A stretch of 64,000 nucleotides of DNA. It comes from Doryteuthis pealeii. Taxonomy: Eukaryota > Mollusca > Cephalopoda > Myopsida > Loliginidae. The notes under the pieces were generated by a model, which had not been told where the DNA came from, ran no database searches, and worked only from the letters and a program-made list of their open reading frames with translations. Of the stretch, positions 18,492-28,225 are shown piece after piece; position 1 is the first letter of the stretch, and every line of letters begins with the position of its first letter. A program made the position numbers and the translations under genes. The DNA is taken from the NCBI GenBank assembly GCA_023376005.1, contig CM042160.1, positions 82,082,402-82,146,401 on the forward strand, in the 5' to 3' direction.

Positions 18492-18529
<38 letters not shown>

Positions 18530-18800
18530 TCAAACCCATTCTCAACAGATATTACAAAGGTAAGAGACGGATTTTATCTTCTCTAATAACTTATAGAATA
18601 ATTATATTAAGTTGATGCTTCAAAGGAGTCTAATAATAGATGAGAAAAACTTTCTATCAGGGACCCACTCTCAAAAAGTGTTTTAATACTTTTGAGTGGG
18701 GTCCCTTGGAAAGGATTTTTCATTTATCCCACTCATTTCATTCATTTTTATTTCATCCATTCATTCATTTACCATTAATTTTTAACTAATATATATATAT
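18492..18800 (+). repeat. TA-bordered repeat with GGGACCCACTC hairpin
   Basis: It lies between TA tracts. It carries a hairpin GGGACCCACTCTCAAAAAGT...ACTTTTGAGTGGGGTCCC. An inverted second copy with the same flanks (CTAATAATAGATGAGAAAAA) is at 38,260-38,560. Confidence 0.7.
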
Positions 18801-18822
18801 AAGTAAAGAAATAACAGACTTT

Positions 18823-18890
18823 TTCGCATTATAGCCTATTTCGGGGAGCTTAGACAAAGTGTTTAATTCTCCCAGCTCATCAGATGCGAA
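18823..18890 (-). ncRNA. Hammerhead ribozyme, 7-bp stem I
   Basis: On the minus strand: stem I TTCGCAT, core CTGATGA, stem II GGGAG/CTCCC with a G-C next to the core, a 2-nt bulge and a ~20-nt loop, then GAAA. A short stem III ends TAT, the cleavage base is A (AUA), and the matching stem I strand is AUGCGAA. All 7 stem I pairs are Watson-Crick. The unit lies between two TA tracts (about 18,790 and 19,020). Activity is inferred, not shown. Confidence 0.65.
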
Positions 18891-19061
18891 TGATGAATTC
18901 TTATAAATTTGCTCTGTGACTCTAACAATAAGAGCACACATTGAGCTCTCAAACTGCGACAGTTGTTTAAAAAAACTCCTATGTCGTATGGAAGATTTCT
19001 TCTCTGGACTTTTGGATTATATATATATATAAAGTATGAAAAAAACAAATATTCAGAGGTT

Positions 19062-19205
19062 GTAGGTATTTATCCAATCCATTCACCAAAGGATGTGACA
19101 CAAGATCATAAGTGGTGGGGCATCCAGTGAGAATTGAACTCACTGTTCAGTTGTAATGGATCTTAGAGACTAGCTTGTTAACCATTACACAACAATGGGA
19201 GGCAT
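19062..19205 (-). mobile_element. tRNA-derived SINE, family D
   Basis: The minus strand reads TTGTGTAATGGTTAACAAGC (A-box region), then a B-box-like GAGTTCAATTCTCAC, GATGCCCCACCAC and TGTGTCACATCC. Other copies are at 40.6, 53.1, 53.3 and 61.1 kb. Confidence 0.78.
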
Positions 19206-19388
19206 AATATTCATAGGATATATTTATTTATCAATGATAGTATGTCAACATTTAAGCATTTTTTTTTTTCAGCATCAGGTCAATGAGGTCACAACTTTTT
19301 GAATGCTAAGAATTTTTCATGTTTTGTTGCTTTTTTTTTTTTATTTGAAAAAAACTTTTGGAAGAAGTATCCTAACATCACTTCTTAA

Positions 19389-19433
19389 CATTGCCCTGAA
19401 GATGGTAAATAAGAAAACGTAACACTTAAACGT
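19389..19433 (+). ncRNA. Decayed hammerhead motif
   Basis: TTGCC, CTGAAGA, a weak stem II, GAAAACGT, ACGTT, then GGCAA. Stem I pairs perfectly (TTGCC/GGCAA) and stem III can form. An extra A follows GAAA and stem II is poor, so it is probably a dead copy. Confidence 0.4.
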
Positions 19434-19554
19434 TGGCAAACTACATCCTCTGAATATTTGATTTTCATAATTACATACTGTCGGATTTATTTTCATTTTT
19501 CTCACCAGGGTGGTCCACGAAAATATATTTTTCACTATTTGCAAAAAATGATAT

Positions 19555-19775
19555 CTTGTAGAGGGTCTTATTGTCCTGGCTATGACGTTAAACTATCTGA
19601 TGGTGAGGTTCTAGTTCTGGAGGGGGTCCGAGGAATGTGGAGCACCCTTTCATCAAGATTGCTCCAAGGTCCACTCTGATATGAAAGTTTTATTAGCCTG
19701 GACATTAAAATATTAAAAATTACTTTAGTTGGCCTTAAATGACTTGAAAAGGGTTAATATGCTGTAAAATAAAAA
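19555..19775 (+). mobile_element. SINE-like element B, 3' fragment
   Basis: GACGTTAAACTATCTGATGG, GTCCACTCTGATATGAAAG and the tail TTAATATGCTGTAAAATAAA match the 3' half of family B. Confidence 0.7.
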
Positions 19776-20469
19776 CCATAACAACAAACAATTCAGTTTT
19801 AGAAAAAGAAAAAACACATTTTTTTTGTTTTTGATATGAAAGATTTATTAGCCCGGCCATTAAAATTTAAACAAATGTTACATGAAGAAAGAAATCAAGC
19901 AGCATTGTTATTTTATTTTTATATATTTTTAAAAAATTTTTCTTGTTTCATAAATTTTGGCCAATCCAATTCCGCCCCGAATAATCGAGTGGGGGGATGG
20001 GAAGTGTCATGGACCAAAAAGAGAAGACAAGTTTTTTTTGTTGTTTTTGTTGTTTTTTTTTTTTTTAAATCTTGGCAAATAAAAGTAATTTGGGCATTTT
20101 TTTATTTTTTTTTTTTTTTTTTTTTTTTTTTGCGGAATGCTGTTGTGATTAATATCGATTTTTCCCTGCCCCCCCCCCTTTGACCTGGAGGAGTACTTTC
20201 AGCAGTAGTACATCAGATTTAGAATTTGTCGAGTAAAGTCCTGCTGGGCATTTTTCAGCTGGATTTTCGTTCTGCCGAAAAAAAAGAACCCCCACCCCTC
20301 CCAAATTTTTTTTTCTTCTTAAATATTTCCACAGGTGTTTCACTCCAGGTTTAATTTTTCACCTGAAAAATAAAAAAAATAAAAATAAATTATTTCGATA
20401 AAGTTATTTTGAAATTTTAATTTTATGTCATATAAAAAAAACATACATAATCTATATATTAATACTCTT
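19776..20469. other. Intergenic, poly-T and AT-rich, nothing recognised
   Basis: There are long T runs at 20,027-20,130 and a C run near 20,170. The reading frames across it are homopolymer artefacts. Confidence 0.4.
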
Positions 20470-21200
20470 GTTCCTTAATTGTACGACCATTATCATCTGG
20501 CAACAAACACTCTCTGGTTAAAAATGAGACCCTCCAAATCGCCCAAGATGAAATGCAAAAATGTAAATCCTGATTATCTGGTGTCACTTATCTGCCAAAT
20601 TCTTATTTCTTATGAGTGTCATCACCTCCGCTAAATAATGGATCATCCCGTTTTCATCATAAAAAAAGAGAAGAAAAAGGACATGCTACACAGTAAAAAT
20701 ATAAGAGAGTAGGGGAAAGATAGAGGGGAAGGGTGCGGAATCGGTACGGCTAATCAGTTTCAATCGAACAATGAAAAAAAAGTGAGAGAGTTAAATCAAG
20801 ATTATTTTGCTATTTACATATTGAACAAATAGCAATAGCTCTTAAGTAAACAAATACCCTCCATCAGGCATCTACCATATTCTGAATGTCTTGCTGCCCT
20901 GGGAATGGATTCATTGAAACTCCAACATCTGGCAACTGACCTAATAAACACACATAAGGTCATTAACCATCTTACCAACAGCAACCTTGAGCACCTTTTT
21001 GATCTCCATTTTTCTAACACACGTGGGGATGCCTACAAAGTCATGTTTCTGACATTAATACATTATTCTATGTACTATACATGAGCCTTTGGGGAGTTGT
21101 GTGCACCTGAGCACTAAGCAATACATTTTATTATTATATGAAAGATAATAATTAAATTATCATACTGTGGTATATCTACAGGTCCTGCTAGTTCTCTCTC
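20470..21200 (-). repeat. Element I (minus) split by a LINE 3' end
   Basis: Element I blocks run in reverse from ACCATTATCATCTGG to AGCTCTTAAGTAAACAAATA near 20,852. They resume at about 21,146 with AATTATCATACTGTGGTATA and end GGTCCTGCTAG. The copy at 35.8-36.26 kb is continuous across this point. Confidence 0.7.
20855..21140 (+). mobile_element. LINE 3' end with internal deletion
   Basis: The frame encodes YSECLAALGMDSLKLQHLAT, DLINTHKVINHL and [14 protein letters not shown], the RT thumb to C-terminal region of CR1/jockey-like LINEs. After DAYKV it jumps directly into 3' UTR sequence, losing the segment kept at 7.2 kb. The UTR (ATGAGCCTTTGGGGAGTTGT) and an ATT tail follow. Confidence 0.78.
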
Positions 21201-21404
21201 TTCCGATTTCCGAGGCAGTTTCCTCTGACTTTTCCAAACATCTCAATTTCTCTCACTAAGAATTATAGTACATCTTAACCGAGTGATGTCATTCCCCCCC
21301 CCCTCCGACTTTGAGACATAACTGTGGCCATTTTGTTAAAAAAAGAAAAAGAGAAATAATATAGATTTGCCGCAGTCTCCATTGCTATCACCCCATCATC
21401 TTTG

Positions 21405-21985
21405 CCCACCCTGTTGGCTGAGGCGTTAGAATGCACCTCTGCAGAGGGGTAAGACACCCCAAATGGGGCCACCTATTGGCCGTGGGTGGCGACCCGTGAT
21501 GCTTAAAGATAGAACCCAGGTGGATGAGCAGTCCATTTGCAATACTCCACTTTGGCCCTATCGAGCTAGACAGGCGGTCGGAGAGACCCTCTCCGATCAA
21601 TCGGGTCACGTCAAGCCCTAGCACCTATATGATTGCCCCAACCCTATTGCCCTTATGGCAAGCCCCAACCCCTTTTTATCATATGGGTGCTAGAAGGCGG
21701 TGACTGAGGATCTACATGTCTGGGAATGACGTTAAACTCTATCTGATGGTGAAGTTCCAGTTCTGGAGGTTTGGGGAATGTGGAACACCCCTTCATCACC
21801 ATTGGTCCCTGGTCCACTCTGACCCAGAGTGGTAGTACCTGTTAGGGTCCCATCTATGGGTTAAATAGAAAAACATGAGTTGATAAACAAAATTGTATTA
21901 TGCATTAAGAATGAATTTATTTCACAACTTTGTCAGCATTAAATGACCCACCGAGGTTGATATGCTGTAAAACAAACCAAACCAT
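21405..21985 (+). mobile_element. SINE-like element, family B, near full length
   Basis: From the head CACCCTGTTGGCTGAGGCG to the tail TTGATATGCTGTAAAACAAA, all B blocks are present in order, including GGTCCCATCTATGGGTTAAA. It is very similar to the copy at 9.4 kb. Confidence 0.82.
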
Positions 21986-22509
21986 CATCTTTGCTGGCCT
22001 ATCTCCTTTGATCCGATGTTCTTTGAAGCATCTTATTTATAATACATCATTTTATTCTGGCGCCAATACCAAGGATAATTTGGTTTTCTCAATCCTTTCC
22101 ATATTTTTCAATCAAAGAGTCTAACATCACTATAAAACTATAAATGAACCCAGCCTCAACCTTAAGGTAAGAATTATTTTGAATTTTTAAATATTTTATT
22201 TATTTCAAATTCATTTTATGAAAATTTTTTGTAAGGAAAGTTACCAATGTAGAAGTTTTGGCAATCACAATCTGACCACAACGGATAAAGGATGAAACCC
22301 GAAATGATTTGTTAGCTGAGAGTGATACAGGAAATGCTGACAAACCACCATGTTGGATGCAGGATGCGATGTGATTAATCTCAGTCAGGTCACTTTAGCA
22401 AAGGTGGTATGATGTTGAAAAAACCCGAAACCCTCAGTGAACTAAACATCACTGATGATGCATCTATGTATTTTGCAAAAAAACAAAAAAATTTACATGA
22501 ATTGATAAC

Positions 22510-22760
22510 AAGTAGATTCATTAATTTTAATGGCATCTCAACACATCTGGGGTTATTTTATGCCTAGAAGTTAAGAAATTGCCTTTATTGTATATTTATA
22601 TTTTTTGTGCCGTTTTTTTTTGTTTTTTTTGCACACAGTGGTTTATCAAGTATTTCTATCTAATAATAATTTATACAGTTAAGTCATAGTGGCTAATATT
22701 GTTTGTTTTATGGCATATCAACCTCAGTGGGTCATTTAATGCCGACTAAGTTTTGGATTC
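22510..22760 (-). mobile_element. Two inverted shared-tail fragments
   Basis: Near 22,525-22,572 and 22,705-22,755 the minus strand carries degenerate and good copies of the SINE tail (for example GCATTAAATGACCCACTGAG then GTTGATATGCCATAAAAC). They are 3' ends of SINEs whose heads are not seen. Confidence 0.55.
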
Positions 22761-22818
22761 ATAGTGATAGTTTGTAGAAAACAAATGTATTTATGTATAG
22801 ATTTTAACTATTGTTCAA

Positions 22819-23095
22819 TTACTCATATTTTTTATACAATCCCAATTCTTTTAGGAAATGTAAAATCCTGGATTGTCTTATTTTCGTGAAAAGTTCTTTC
22901 AAATTATTTGCTTGGTAGTATTTTGTTTGCACTAGATCAAAGTCTATACACTCTGGCAGTATATATTTCACTGTAAATCTCTCTTGGCATACTGGGGATT
23001 CTGTGCCCTCTAGTAAATGATGATGGGTGATGTAGGTGTGGCCTATTGTGTGAAGGTGGGTCAGCACAACCTGTTCTTTTCTATTTTTGTTGTAC
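22819..23095 (-). pseudogene. LINE ORF2 C-terminus, RNase-H/zinc-knuckle type, fragment
   Basis: The minus-strand frame contains LTHLHTIGHTYITHHHLLEG, ESPVCQERFTVKYILPEC and LKELF..ILHFLKELGLY. This is the typical region after the RNase H domain in I/jockey-like LINEs (TGH..LTH, C..C...TVKHIL.EC). One Cys of the expected motif appears lost with a short deletion. It stops at 22,819. Only this 3' piece is present. Confidence 0.75.
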
Positions 23096-23112
23096 TTTAA
23101 GTTCCATAATAT

Positions 23113-23366
23113 GCTGAAAATATCATAAAATGTATTCTTAATTGTGCTTGCGTATTATTTGAAATGAACTTAATTGTTATTAAGAACACATTTTATGATA
23201 TTTTTGTGTTAAAACATGCAGTTGTATTGATTCGAACAAATTTGTATTTTCAATGTAGATTTACAGTGAAATGAAAATGGCCAACCAAAACATATGGTTT
23301 CCTCAAAGTGAAATAAACAAGGGGAGGTTACTCTCATTTATGTAGCTAATGTTCAGATTACTGAGA
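23113..23366. mobile_element. Fold-back MITE, family P1, partial
   Basis: It has the central hairpin (ATATCATAAAATGTATTCTT / AAGAACACATTTTATGATAT) and the full right arm to ATGTTCAGATTAC, but most of the left arm is missing. Confidence 0.7.
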
Positions 23367-23387
23367 AAAGTGTGTTTAGGTTCATTT

Positions 23388-23390
<3 letters not shown>

Positions 23391-23422
<32 letters not shown>
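23391..23422. repeat. (CA)n microsatellite
   Basis: An uninterrupted CA run of about 15 units lies just right of the P1 copy. Confidence 0.85.
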
Positions 23423-23427
<5 letters not shown>

Positions 23428-23744
23428 AATTGGAAAAGACTACTAGACACTACCTCAAGTGTCTTCGATCTCTCTGAACAGGGGTTTGTCAGTATCTGAC
23501 ATGAGGATACTTCCCCTTGAAAGTAAACCCTGACCAAATATTCCCCTCATCATAGCTAAACAATGGGCTAAATGATGAATTAATTAATGGTGCACTTTCT
23601 CCTAGTGCTGCTACCACAATAAGTGTATAACTGAATCACTATGCAACAACTTTAAATTTATACTTCAATTAAATATTAAAAAAACTAATAAATGAATTTA
23701 GAGTTTGATTTTTATTAAAAGTATTAATCCCAAAGCTTTCATCT

Positions 23745-24072
23745 GGTAAGAGACAGATTGGTCGCCCCCAGCTGCGTTTCAAGGATGTCTGGAAGAATGA
23801 TCTTAGCTGCTTTGGCATTGCCTCTTCCAGCAGGGAAAATTTGGCTCCGGACCGCCCTCGGTGGCAGCAGGCTCTCTGTAGAGGACTGTTCATATCTGAA
23901 GCCACCCTGGCGCAACACCAGAAGAAAGCATCGGCAACAAAGCATCAGCACATCAACATCTTCAGGGACAGCCTTCACATGCAACATCTGTGGTCGCGAA
24001 TGTTTTTCAAACATTGGACTTTACAGTCATAGGAGGCGCTGTAACTTCAGGGGCACAAAAACTACATTATAG
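23745..24072 (+). pseudogene. LINE ORF2 C-terminus with frameshift
   Basis: From 23,745 one frame reads GKRQIGRPQLRFKDVWKNDL, APDRPRWQQAL, then AQHQKKAS, the linker typical of endonuclease/RT retroposons. The following Cys-His finger (FTCNICGRECFSNIGLYSHR, then RRC) lies in a different frame and ends at TAG, 24,070-24,072. At least one indel between about 23,890 and 23,970 breaks the ORF. It is a decayed 3' end of a non-LTR element, unrelated to the neighbouring ribozyme units as far as can be seen. Confidence 0.8.
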
Positions 24073-24201
24073 TCTTCCGAGACTGAAATGCCGCAAGGTT
24101 TGTTTAGAATGGCTTTTAGCGATAATTTTGGAGAATAAGTGCTTAATTGGAGTCGGAAATTAATTAATTAATAATGAATTAGGCGGGAATACCAAATCAA
24201 T

Positions 24202-24243
24202 CTCTGTATGTACATTTCGGCCTATTAGGCCTCATCAGCAGAG
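24202..24243 (-). ncRNA. Hammerhead ribozyme, left of inverted pair
   Basis: On the minus strand: CTCTG, CTGATGA, stem II GGCCT/AGGCC with AAT loop, GAAA, stem III AUGU/ACAU without loop, cleavage base A (AUA), then CAGAG. Stem I CTCTG/CAGAG is 5 perfect pairs and the core is fully canonical. The loopless stem III resembles hammerheads that work as dimers in satellites and Penelope-like elements. Confidence 0.75.
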
Positions 24244-24315
24244 CTATAGATCGGAAGACCGCCCTGTGCGTGATTTGAAACCCATAGGTTTTATGATTAA
24301 TCATAATCATAATCA

Positions 24316-24355
24316 TCTGCTGATGAGGCCTAATAGGCCGAAATGTACATACAGA
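24316..24355 (+). ncRNA. Hammerhead ribozyme, right of inverted pair
   Basis: TCTG, CTGATGA, GGCCT AAT AGGCC, GAAA, then self-complementary ATGTACAT, A, CAGA. The core and stem II are identical to the left copy. Stem I is 4 bp. It is oriented opposite to the left copy. Confidence 0.7.
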
Positions 24356-24422
24356 GATTGATATACATTTAATAGGTATATTCATTATAATAATTAATCA
24401 AAATAGGTACGACTCCAATTAA

Positions 24423-24455
<33 letters not shown>

Positions 24456-24789
24456 GTAAAGAAAAAAGGCTTAAAAATCAGGTATTAAGTGATTATGGTC
24501 CATTTCCACCTGTGGGTCTTTGAGAACCCTCCGAGTTTTATCAGATCAATTTCTTTATTGAAAAAAAAAAATCAGACCTGAACTTTCCAACACCTTTACA
24601 TTGGAAGAAAGGACCAGCTTAGAATCATCCTAATACCAAAGGACTTGAGTTCTCTAAATAGGGATTTAATTGGAAAATTCACTGTTCTGGCGTGTAGCTA
24701 ACCCTCACTTTGTTTACAAAGTTCGAGGATGCTAGTGAATTCATTTCCGCTTAGAAATGTATCAATTAAATATTCTCCTCAGTTTGACA

Positions 24790-24924
24790 GCCACTGCTGG
24801 CGCATCGGTAAGAGACTTGGCAAACAAAAATTCATTCAGGTTTCAAACCCGGCCAAGGGTAGCTGTTAAAGTGTAGCCACACTGATGAGAGGTAAACCTC
24901 GAAACACGTGTCTATGGATAACTT

Positions 24925-24930
<6 letters not shown>
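24790..24930 (+). mobile_element. Ribozyme-bearing tRNA-derived SINE
   Basis: The tRNA-like head has an A-box region CTGGCGCATCGGTAAGAG (about 24,797-24,815) and B box GGTTTCAAACCC (24,839-24,850). A ~25-nt linker leads into a hammerhead (24,877-24,917), a GGATAACTTATTC end and (TA)n from 24,931. The same arrangement is seen at 39.3, 42.6 and 56.3 kb. Confidence 0.72.
24877..24917 (+). ncRNA. Hammerhead ribozyme in SINE
   Basis: CCACA, CTGATGA, GAGG TAAA CCTC, GAAA, stem III ACAC/GTGT, cleavage base C (GUC), then TATGG. The core and stem II are perfect. Stem I has one C-A mismatch relative to the 39.4-kb copy, which would be repaired by one G. Confidence 0.68.

Positions 24931-24978
<48 letters not shown>
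24931..24978. repeat. (TA)n microsatellite
   Basis: An uninterrupted TA run of about 24 units lies between the SINE ribozyme and the next fold-back element. Confidence 0.9.
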
Positions 24979-24980
<2 letters not shown>

Positions 24981-25014
24981 AGTAAATATGGAAATAAATC
25001 AGACAATATTAAGA

Positions 25015-25302
25015 AATTTGAAAAAACAAGTGTTCCGAAAATAAGATGAATTTATTTATCGACTCTTAAATGTTTTGGTTTCTGTATAAAATTTTTTTTT
25101 TTTTTTTTGTGTAACTGTATTTGTAAATTTAATTTTATAAAGATTTTTTTTATCTCCTGTCATCTATAAAACATCCATCAATTTCTTCACCCCATAATAC
25201 ATCCTGATGAAGGTTTAATTAAACCGAAACGTTTAAGCGTCGATAAATAAATTCATCTCATTTTTGGAACACTTGTTTTTTCAAATTTTATATATATATA
25301 TA
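25015..25302. mobile_element. TA-bordered fold-back element with hammerhead
   Basis: The left arm (CAAGTGTTCCGAAAATAAG, ATGAATTTATTTATCGAC) is inverted in the right arm (GTCGATAAATAAATTCATC, TTTTTGGAACACTTG). Both sides end in TA tracts. The right arm holds the hammerhead at 25,201. Confidence 0.72.
25201..25244 (+). ncRNA. Hammerhead ribozyme, short stem I
   Basis: ATC, CTGATGA, then A + GGTTTAATTAAACC as stem II, GAAA, stem III ACGU-TTAA-GCGU, cleavage base C (GUC), GAT. Stem I is only 3 bp and an unpaired A sits at the base of stem II, so activity is less certain. A decayed relative is at 50.39 kb. Confidence 0.5.
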
Positions 25303-25426
25303 TGACTTCATTTTATATTCCACTAACATCTGTCCGGTAGACTATAGTAAAAATTAACAAACATCAATTCACAATCTACCAATAATTGCTATAGGAAAAT
25401 TGAAAAAAGTGTAAAAGACAAACAAA

Positions 25427-25465
<39 letters not shown>

Positions 25466-25470
25466 AGAGA
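25427..25470. repeat. (CA)n with short (GA)n
   Basis: A CA run of about 17 units is followed by GAGAGAGA. A separate GA-rich patch lies at 25,575-25,602. Confidence 0.85.
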
Positions 25471-25750
25471 TGTCTAGTTTGTGTGAACTTCTAGATTGAA
25501 ATTGGATCCTGCCATTAAGAGTAGGAAGCAGACAAAAGTTATCTTGTTTACTCCCCTTCACCCACAATCAAGAGGGGAGGAGGAGGAGAGAGAGAGAGAG
25601 GGAGGAAGGGGGAGTGACATACAAAATGTCTAACATTCTAAAAAACCTTGTCTACTTAATAACAAATTGCTGCTCTTCCTCTTTTCTTTTTCTTCTTAAA
25701 AGGCCATTATGGTTTGATGTCATCATTAGTGAATTTATATTCCACACTAA

Positions 25751-26005
25751 GGACCGGTTTAGCTCAATCGGTAGAGCATATGCCTAGGAACCACAAGGTT
25801 CCTGGTTCGGAAACCGCCCCTCGCCAACTCATCATATAAGTAACACAGAGATCTGTGTGGTAAAGTAAGGGGCTGGTGGTAGTTGTGGCACTCCATTTCA
25901 GATGAAAAAACAATATTCTTGGTCTAGCACTAGTGAAAAGGGGATAGACTCCCTCCCTGCCAGGTTGATACTGACATTAGGCCACCCCGATGACTTTACT
26001 TACTA
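25751..26005 (+). mobile_element. tRNA-derived SINE, family C
   Basis: It starts GGACCGGTTTAGCTCAATCG and keeps A and B boxes (GGTTCGGAAACC is mutated at B), the body and the end CCCCGATGACTTTACTTACT. Confidence 0.85.
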
Positions 26006-26138
26006 TTAACATTGTGTAGTGATGTTTAATTCTCTCTAGGTCTTATATTGGGGAGGAAGGGTCAAAGTTCAGAGGGAATCCCCTTAAGGAAGAATTGTGA
26101 TATTGTAAAAAAATACCTGGTACCTCTAGGTGGAGATT

Positions 26139-26270
26139 GGTTGATTGGATTTTATGGCATTCAACCATTGTTGGGTTATTTTATGCCAAAGATGGGTTTT
26201 TTTATTCATTCTTAATAGGTAATCAATTTTTTTCCTATTCAACCCGTAAATAGGACCCACTTCCCTTTTC
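26139..26270 (-). mobile_element. SINE-like element B, 3' tail fragment
   Basis: On the minus strand it shows GGGTCCTATTTACGGGTTGA and a tail with AAATAACCCAACAATGG, then GAATGCCATAAAAT. Confidence 0.6.
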
Positions 26271-26454
26271 GGCATACAAGTCCAGTATCTAAACTTTGCC
26301 CATCACTCCATGTAGCGGTGCTTAATCTTCTCTAGGGGATTAGATAATTGTGGCTTTCGTACCAGACTAATACCCTCAGGAAAATTATAGACAGTTATGT
26401 GGGTGGGGGAAGTCCCCCAAACATATGGTAATGAGCTGAACTCACATAATACTA

Positions 26455-26705
26455 TCTCTCTGAATATTTGAGATGACGCTTGATGATTAGTATTATCTGC
26501 ATTATTCGGACTATTGCCCTCATCTTTATTGTTATCTGTACAACGTTTCAGCCGATATACCCTCCGGCCTTATAAAAGAAGGTTCCCCGAGTCCGACAAG
26601 AAATACCTGAAGAAGGCCGGAGGGCATATCAGCCGAAACATACAAATAACAATGAAGATGGGGACAATAGTCCGAATAACGCAGATAATACTAATCACAT
26701 AATAC
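26455..26705. mobile_element. Fold-back element with CTGAAGAAGG...GCCGAAAC core
   Basis: The arms GATTAGTATTATCTGC, CGGACTATTG, ATACCCTCCGGCCTT are inverted as AAGGCCGGAGGGCATAT, ATAGTCCGAATAACGC, TAATACTAATC. The inner right arm has CTGAAGA and GCCGAAAC but no clear stem III or cleavage site, so it is only hammerhead-like. Confidence 0.6.
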
Positions 26706-26825
26706 CATTTCTTTGAATTTTTTAGATGGGGCTTGACAATTTTGATTATTCTGACTATTATTCATCTTATTTCAACCAATGTGCTTTTCTGCCTTCTTCT
26801 TCTTGTCAGACTTGGGAACCTTTTG

Positions 26826-27330
26826 TGACCATCATAGTAAGCAAGTTTGAAACCTATTCGCACTATTATGTTGTTGAGAATTTCTGGTATATCAGGTGTG
26901 TGCTAGATCCCTGCTCCAACTTATAGATTAGGCGAGATTATGTGATCTTTTCCTTGGCCAATCACTGGCAGTACTCTGAGGCTGATACAATACTTAACCC
27001 CGACCCTACTGGTCATAATTACTGTAACATTCATGGACGATGGACATAGGAATTAAATCACTGGACCTTTACCAATACATAGGATAGGACTTATACGCTT
27101 ACCAAAGGATTCCATAACACAGGACTTTTCTTTTTCAACTGGCCAAGGATGGCATTTAAAAACTTTACATATGTTCACTTTTAGACTAATATCCTTTGAG
27201 AAAGGCATGAACCCCCTCATACCCTCAACTATGGGTTAAATAGTACCAATACTGTTCTACAAGGATTGGTTGGCATTAGATAACCCATGAAGGTTGATAT
27301 GCCATTAAACAAAGAAACCTGACTAAAACT
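26826..27330 (+). mobile_element. SINE E split by ~300 bp of unknown sequence
   Basis: The tRNA-like B-box region (AGTAAGCAAGTTTGAAACC) stops near 26,868, and the E body resumes at TTCACTTTTAGACTAATATC near 27,176. It ends in the shared tail. In the 37.3-kb copy these parts are adjacent. The insert is unclassified. Confidence 0.55.
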
Positions 27331-27544
27331 AAAAGCTTGCCTGAGTAATGGTCTTTAAGATGCTAGACCAATTAAAGTGCTCAATCATGGTAACCCTGTA
27401 CCAAACTATAACAACAACAAAAAAACCTGCACTTATCCTTTGGGTGTGGTTGATGGATATTTCATGTGGGTTTTAGGTTCCTACGCCCCCCCCCTATCAG
27501 TATGCAAAAAAGGTAACTGATTTCTTTCAAGCTGCTTCCTCCTC

Positions 27545-28225
27545 TACACATCTCAGTTGGAGGTGTGTAGTGTCATGTTTACTGTTGATGGAAATGGACT
27601 TGGCAACATCAAATCCTGGATGAGGCTGTTTTCATTTCATATATATATATATATACCAACCCCTCCATACAAGCAGTATGTAACACAAGGTCAATTTCTT
27701 AAGCGGAGTTTAACAGGTTTGGATTCAGAGTTTTCCTTCTCGTAGACTGGTTACTTAGCCATGGTCAAGGAGCCCAGTCTGCCCTACTAATTACCCATAG
27801 CTGGAGGGAGAGTAGTTGGATGTATACATTTCCCATGGTGCTATGTGAAATGCAAACAACCTTATCCAGGATTTGAACTCTGGTCGACAAGTTCATTTCC
27901 TAAGACTCTAAGCATTACACCACACACTTCCATTTTTTACATTTCACATAGCACTTAATACCTTTTGGAAAGGTATCCAACTATTCTCCCTTCCAGCTAT
28001 GGGTAAATAGTAGGGCAGACTTGGCTTTTTAACCATGGTATGACAACCAGTCTAAGAGAAGGAAAACTAAATTCAGAATAAGTGTAATCTTTTTATATGC
28101 ATTCTTATTTAGTGTGTTATTTATTATTATTACTATTTATTAGTGTGTTTATTATTTATTTCTTATTACTGTTAAGAAATTGACCTTGTGTCGCATCCTG
28201 CTCGTGTGGAGGGGTTGGGTAAATA
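27545..28225. mobile_element. SINE F (plus) with SINE F (minus) inserted
   Basis: Plus-strand F starts at about 27,548 and is interrupted at TTTCATTTCAT. A complete minus-strand F (27,640-27,938) follows, and the plus copy resumes at ATTTCACATAGCAC and ends near 28,215. The repeated word ATTTCA at both junctions looks like the target duplication. The plus copy also holds ~80 bp of element-H-like sequence at 28,088-28,165. Confidence 0.7.

Larger units (their letters stand above)
24134..24453. mobile_element. Fold-back element with two head-to-head hammerheads
   Basis: The outer arms (AGTGCTTAATTGGAGTCGG and CGACTCCAATTAAGCAT) and the inner arms (each a hammerhead) are inverted. About 70 bp separates the ribozymes and includes GATTTGAAACCC, a possible B-box remnant. 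The right end runs into (TA)n at 24,427-24,453. Confidence 0.72.

Noticed and set aside
26455..26705. Hammerhead from CTGAAGAAGGCC...GCCGAAAC
   Set aside because: Stem III and a NUH site followed by a stem I strand could not be found. Kept only as a fold-back element.
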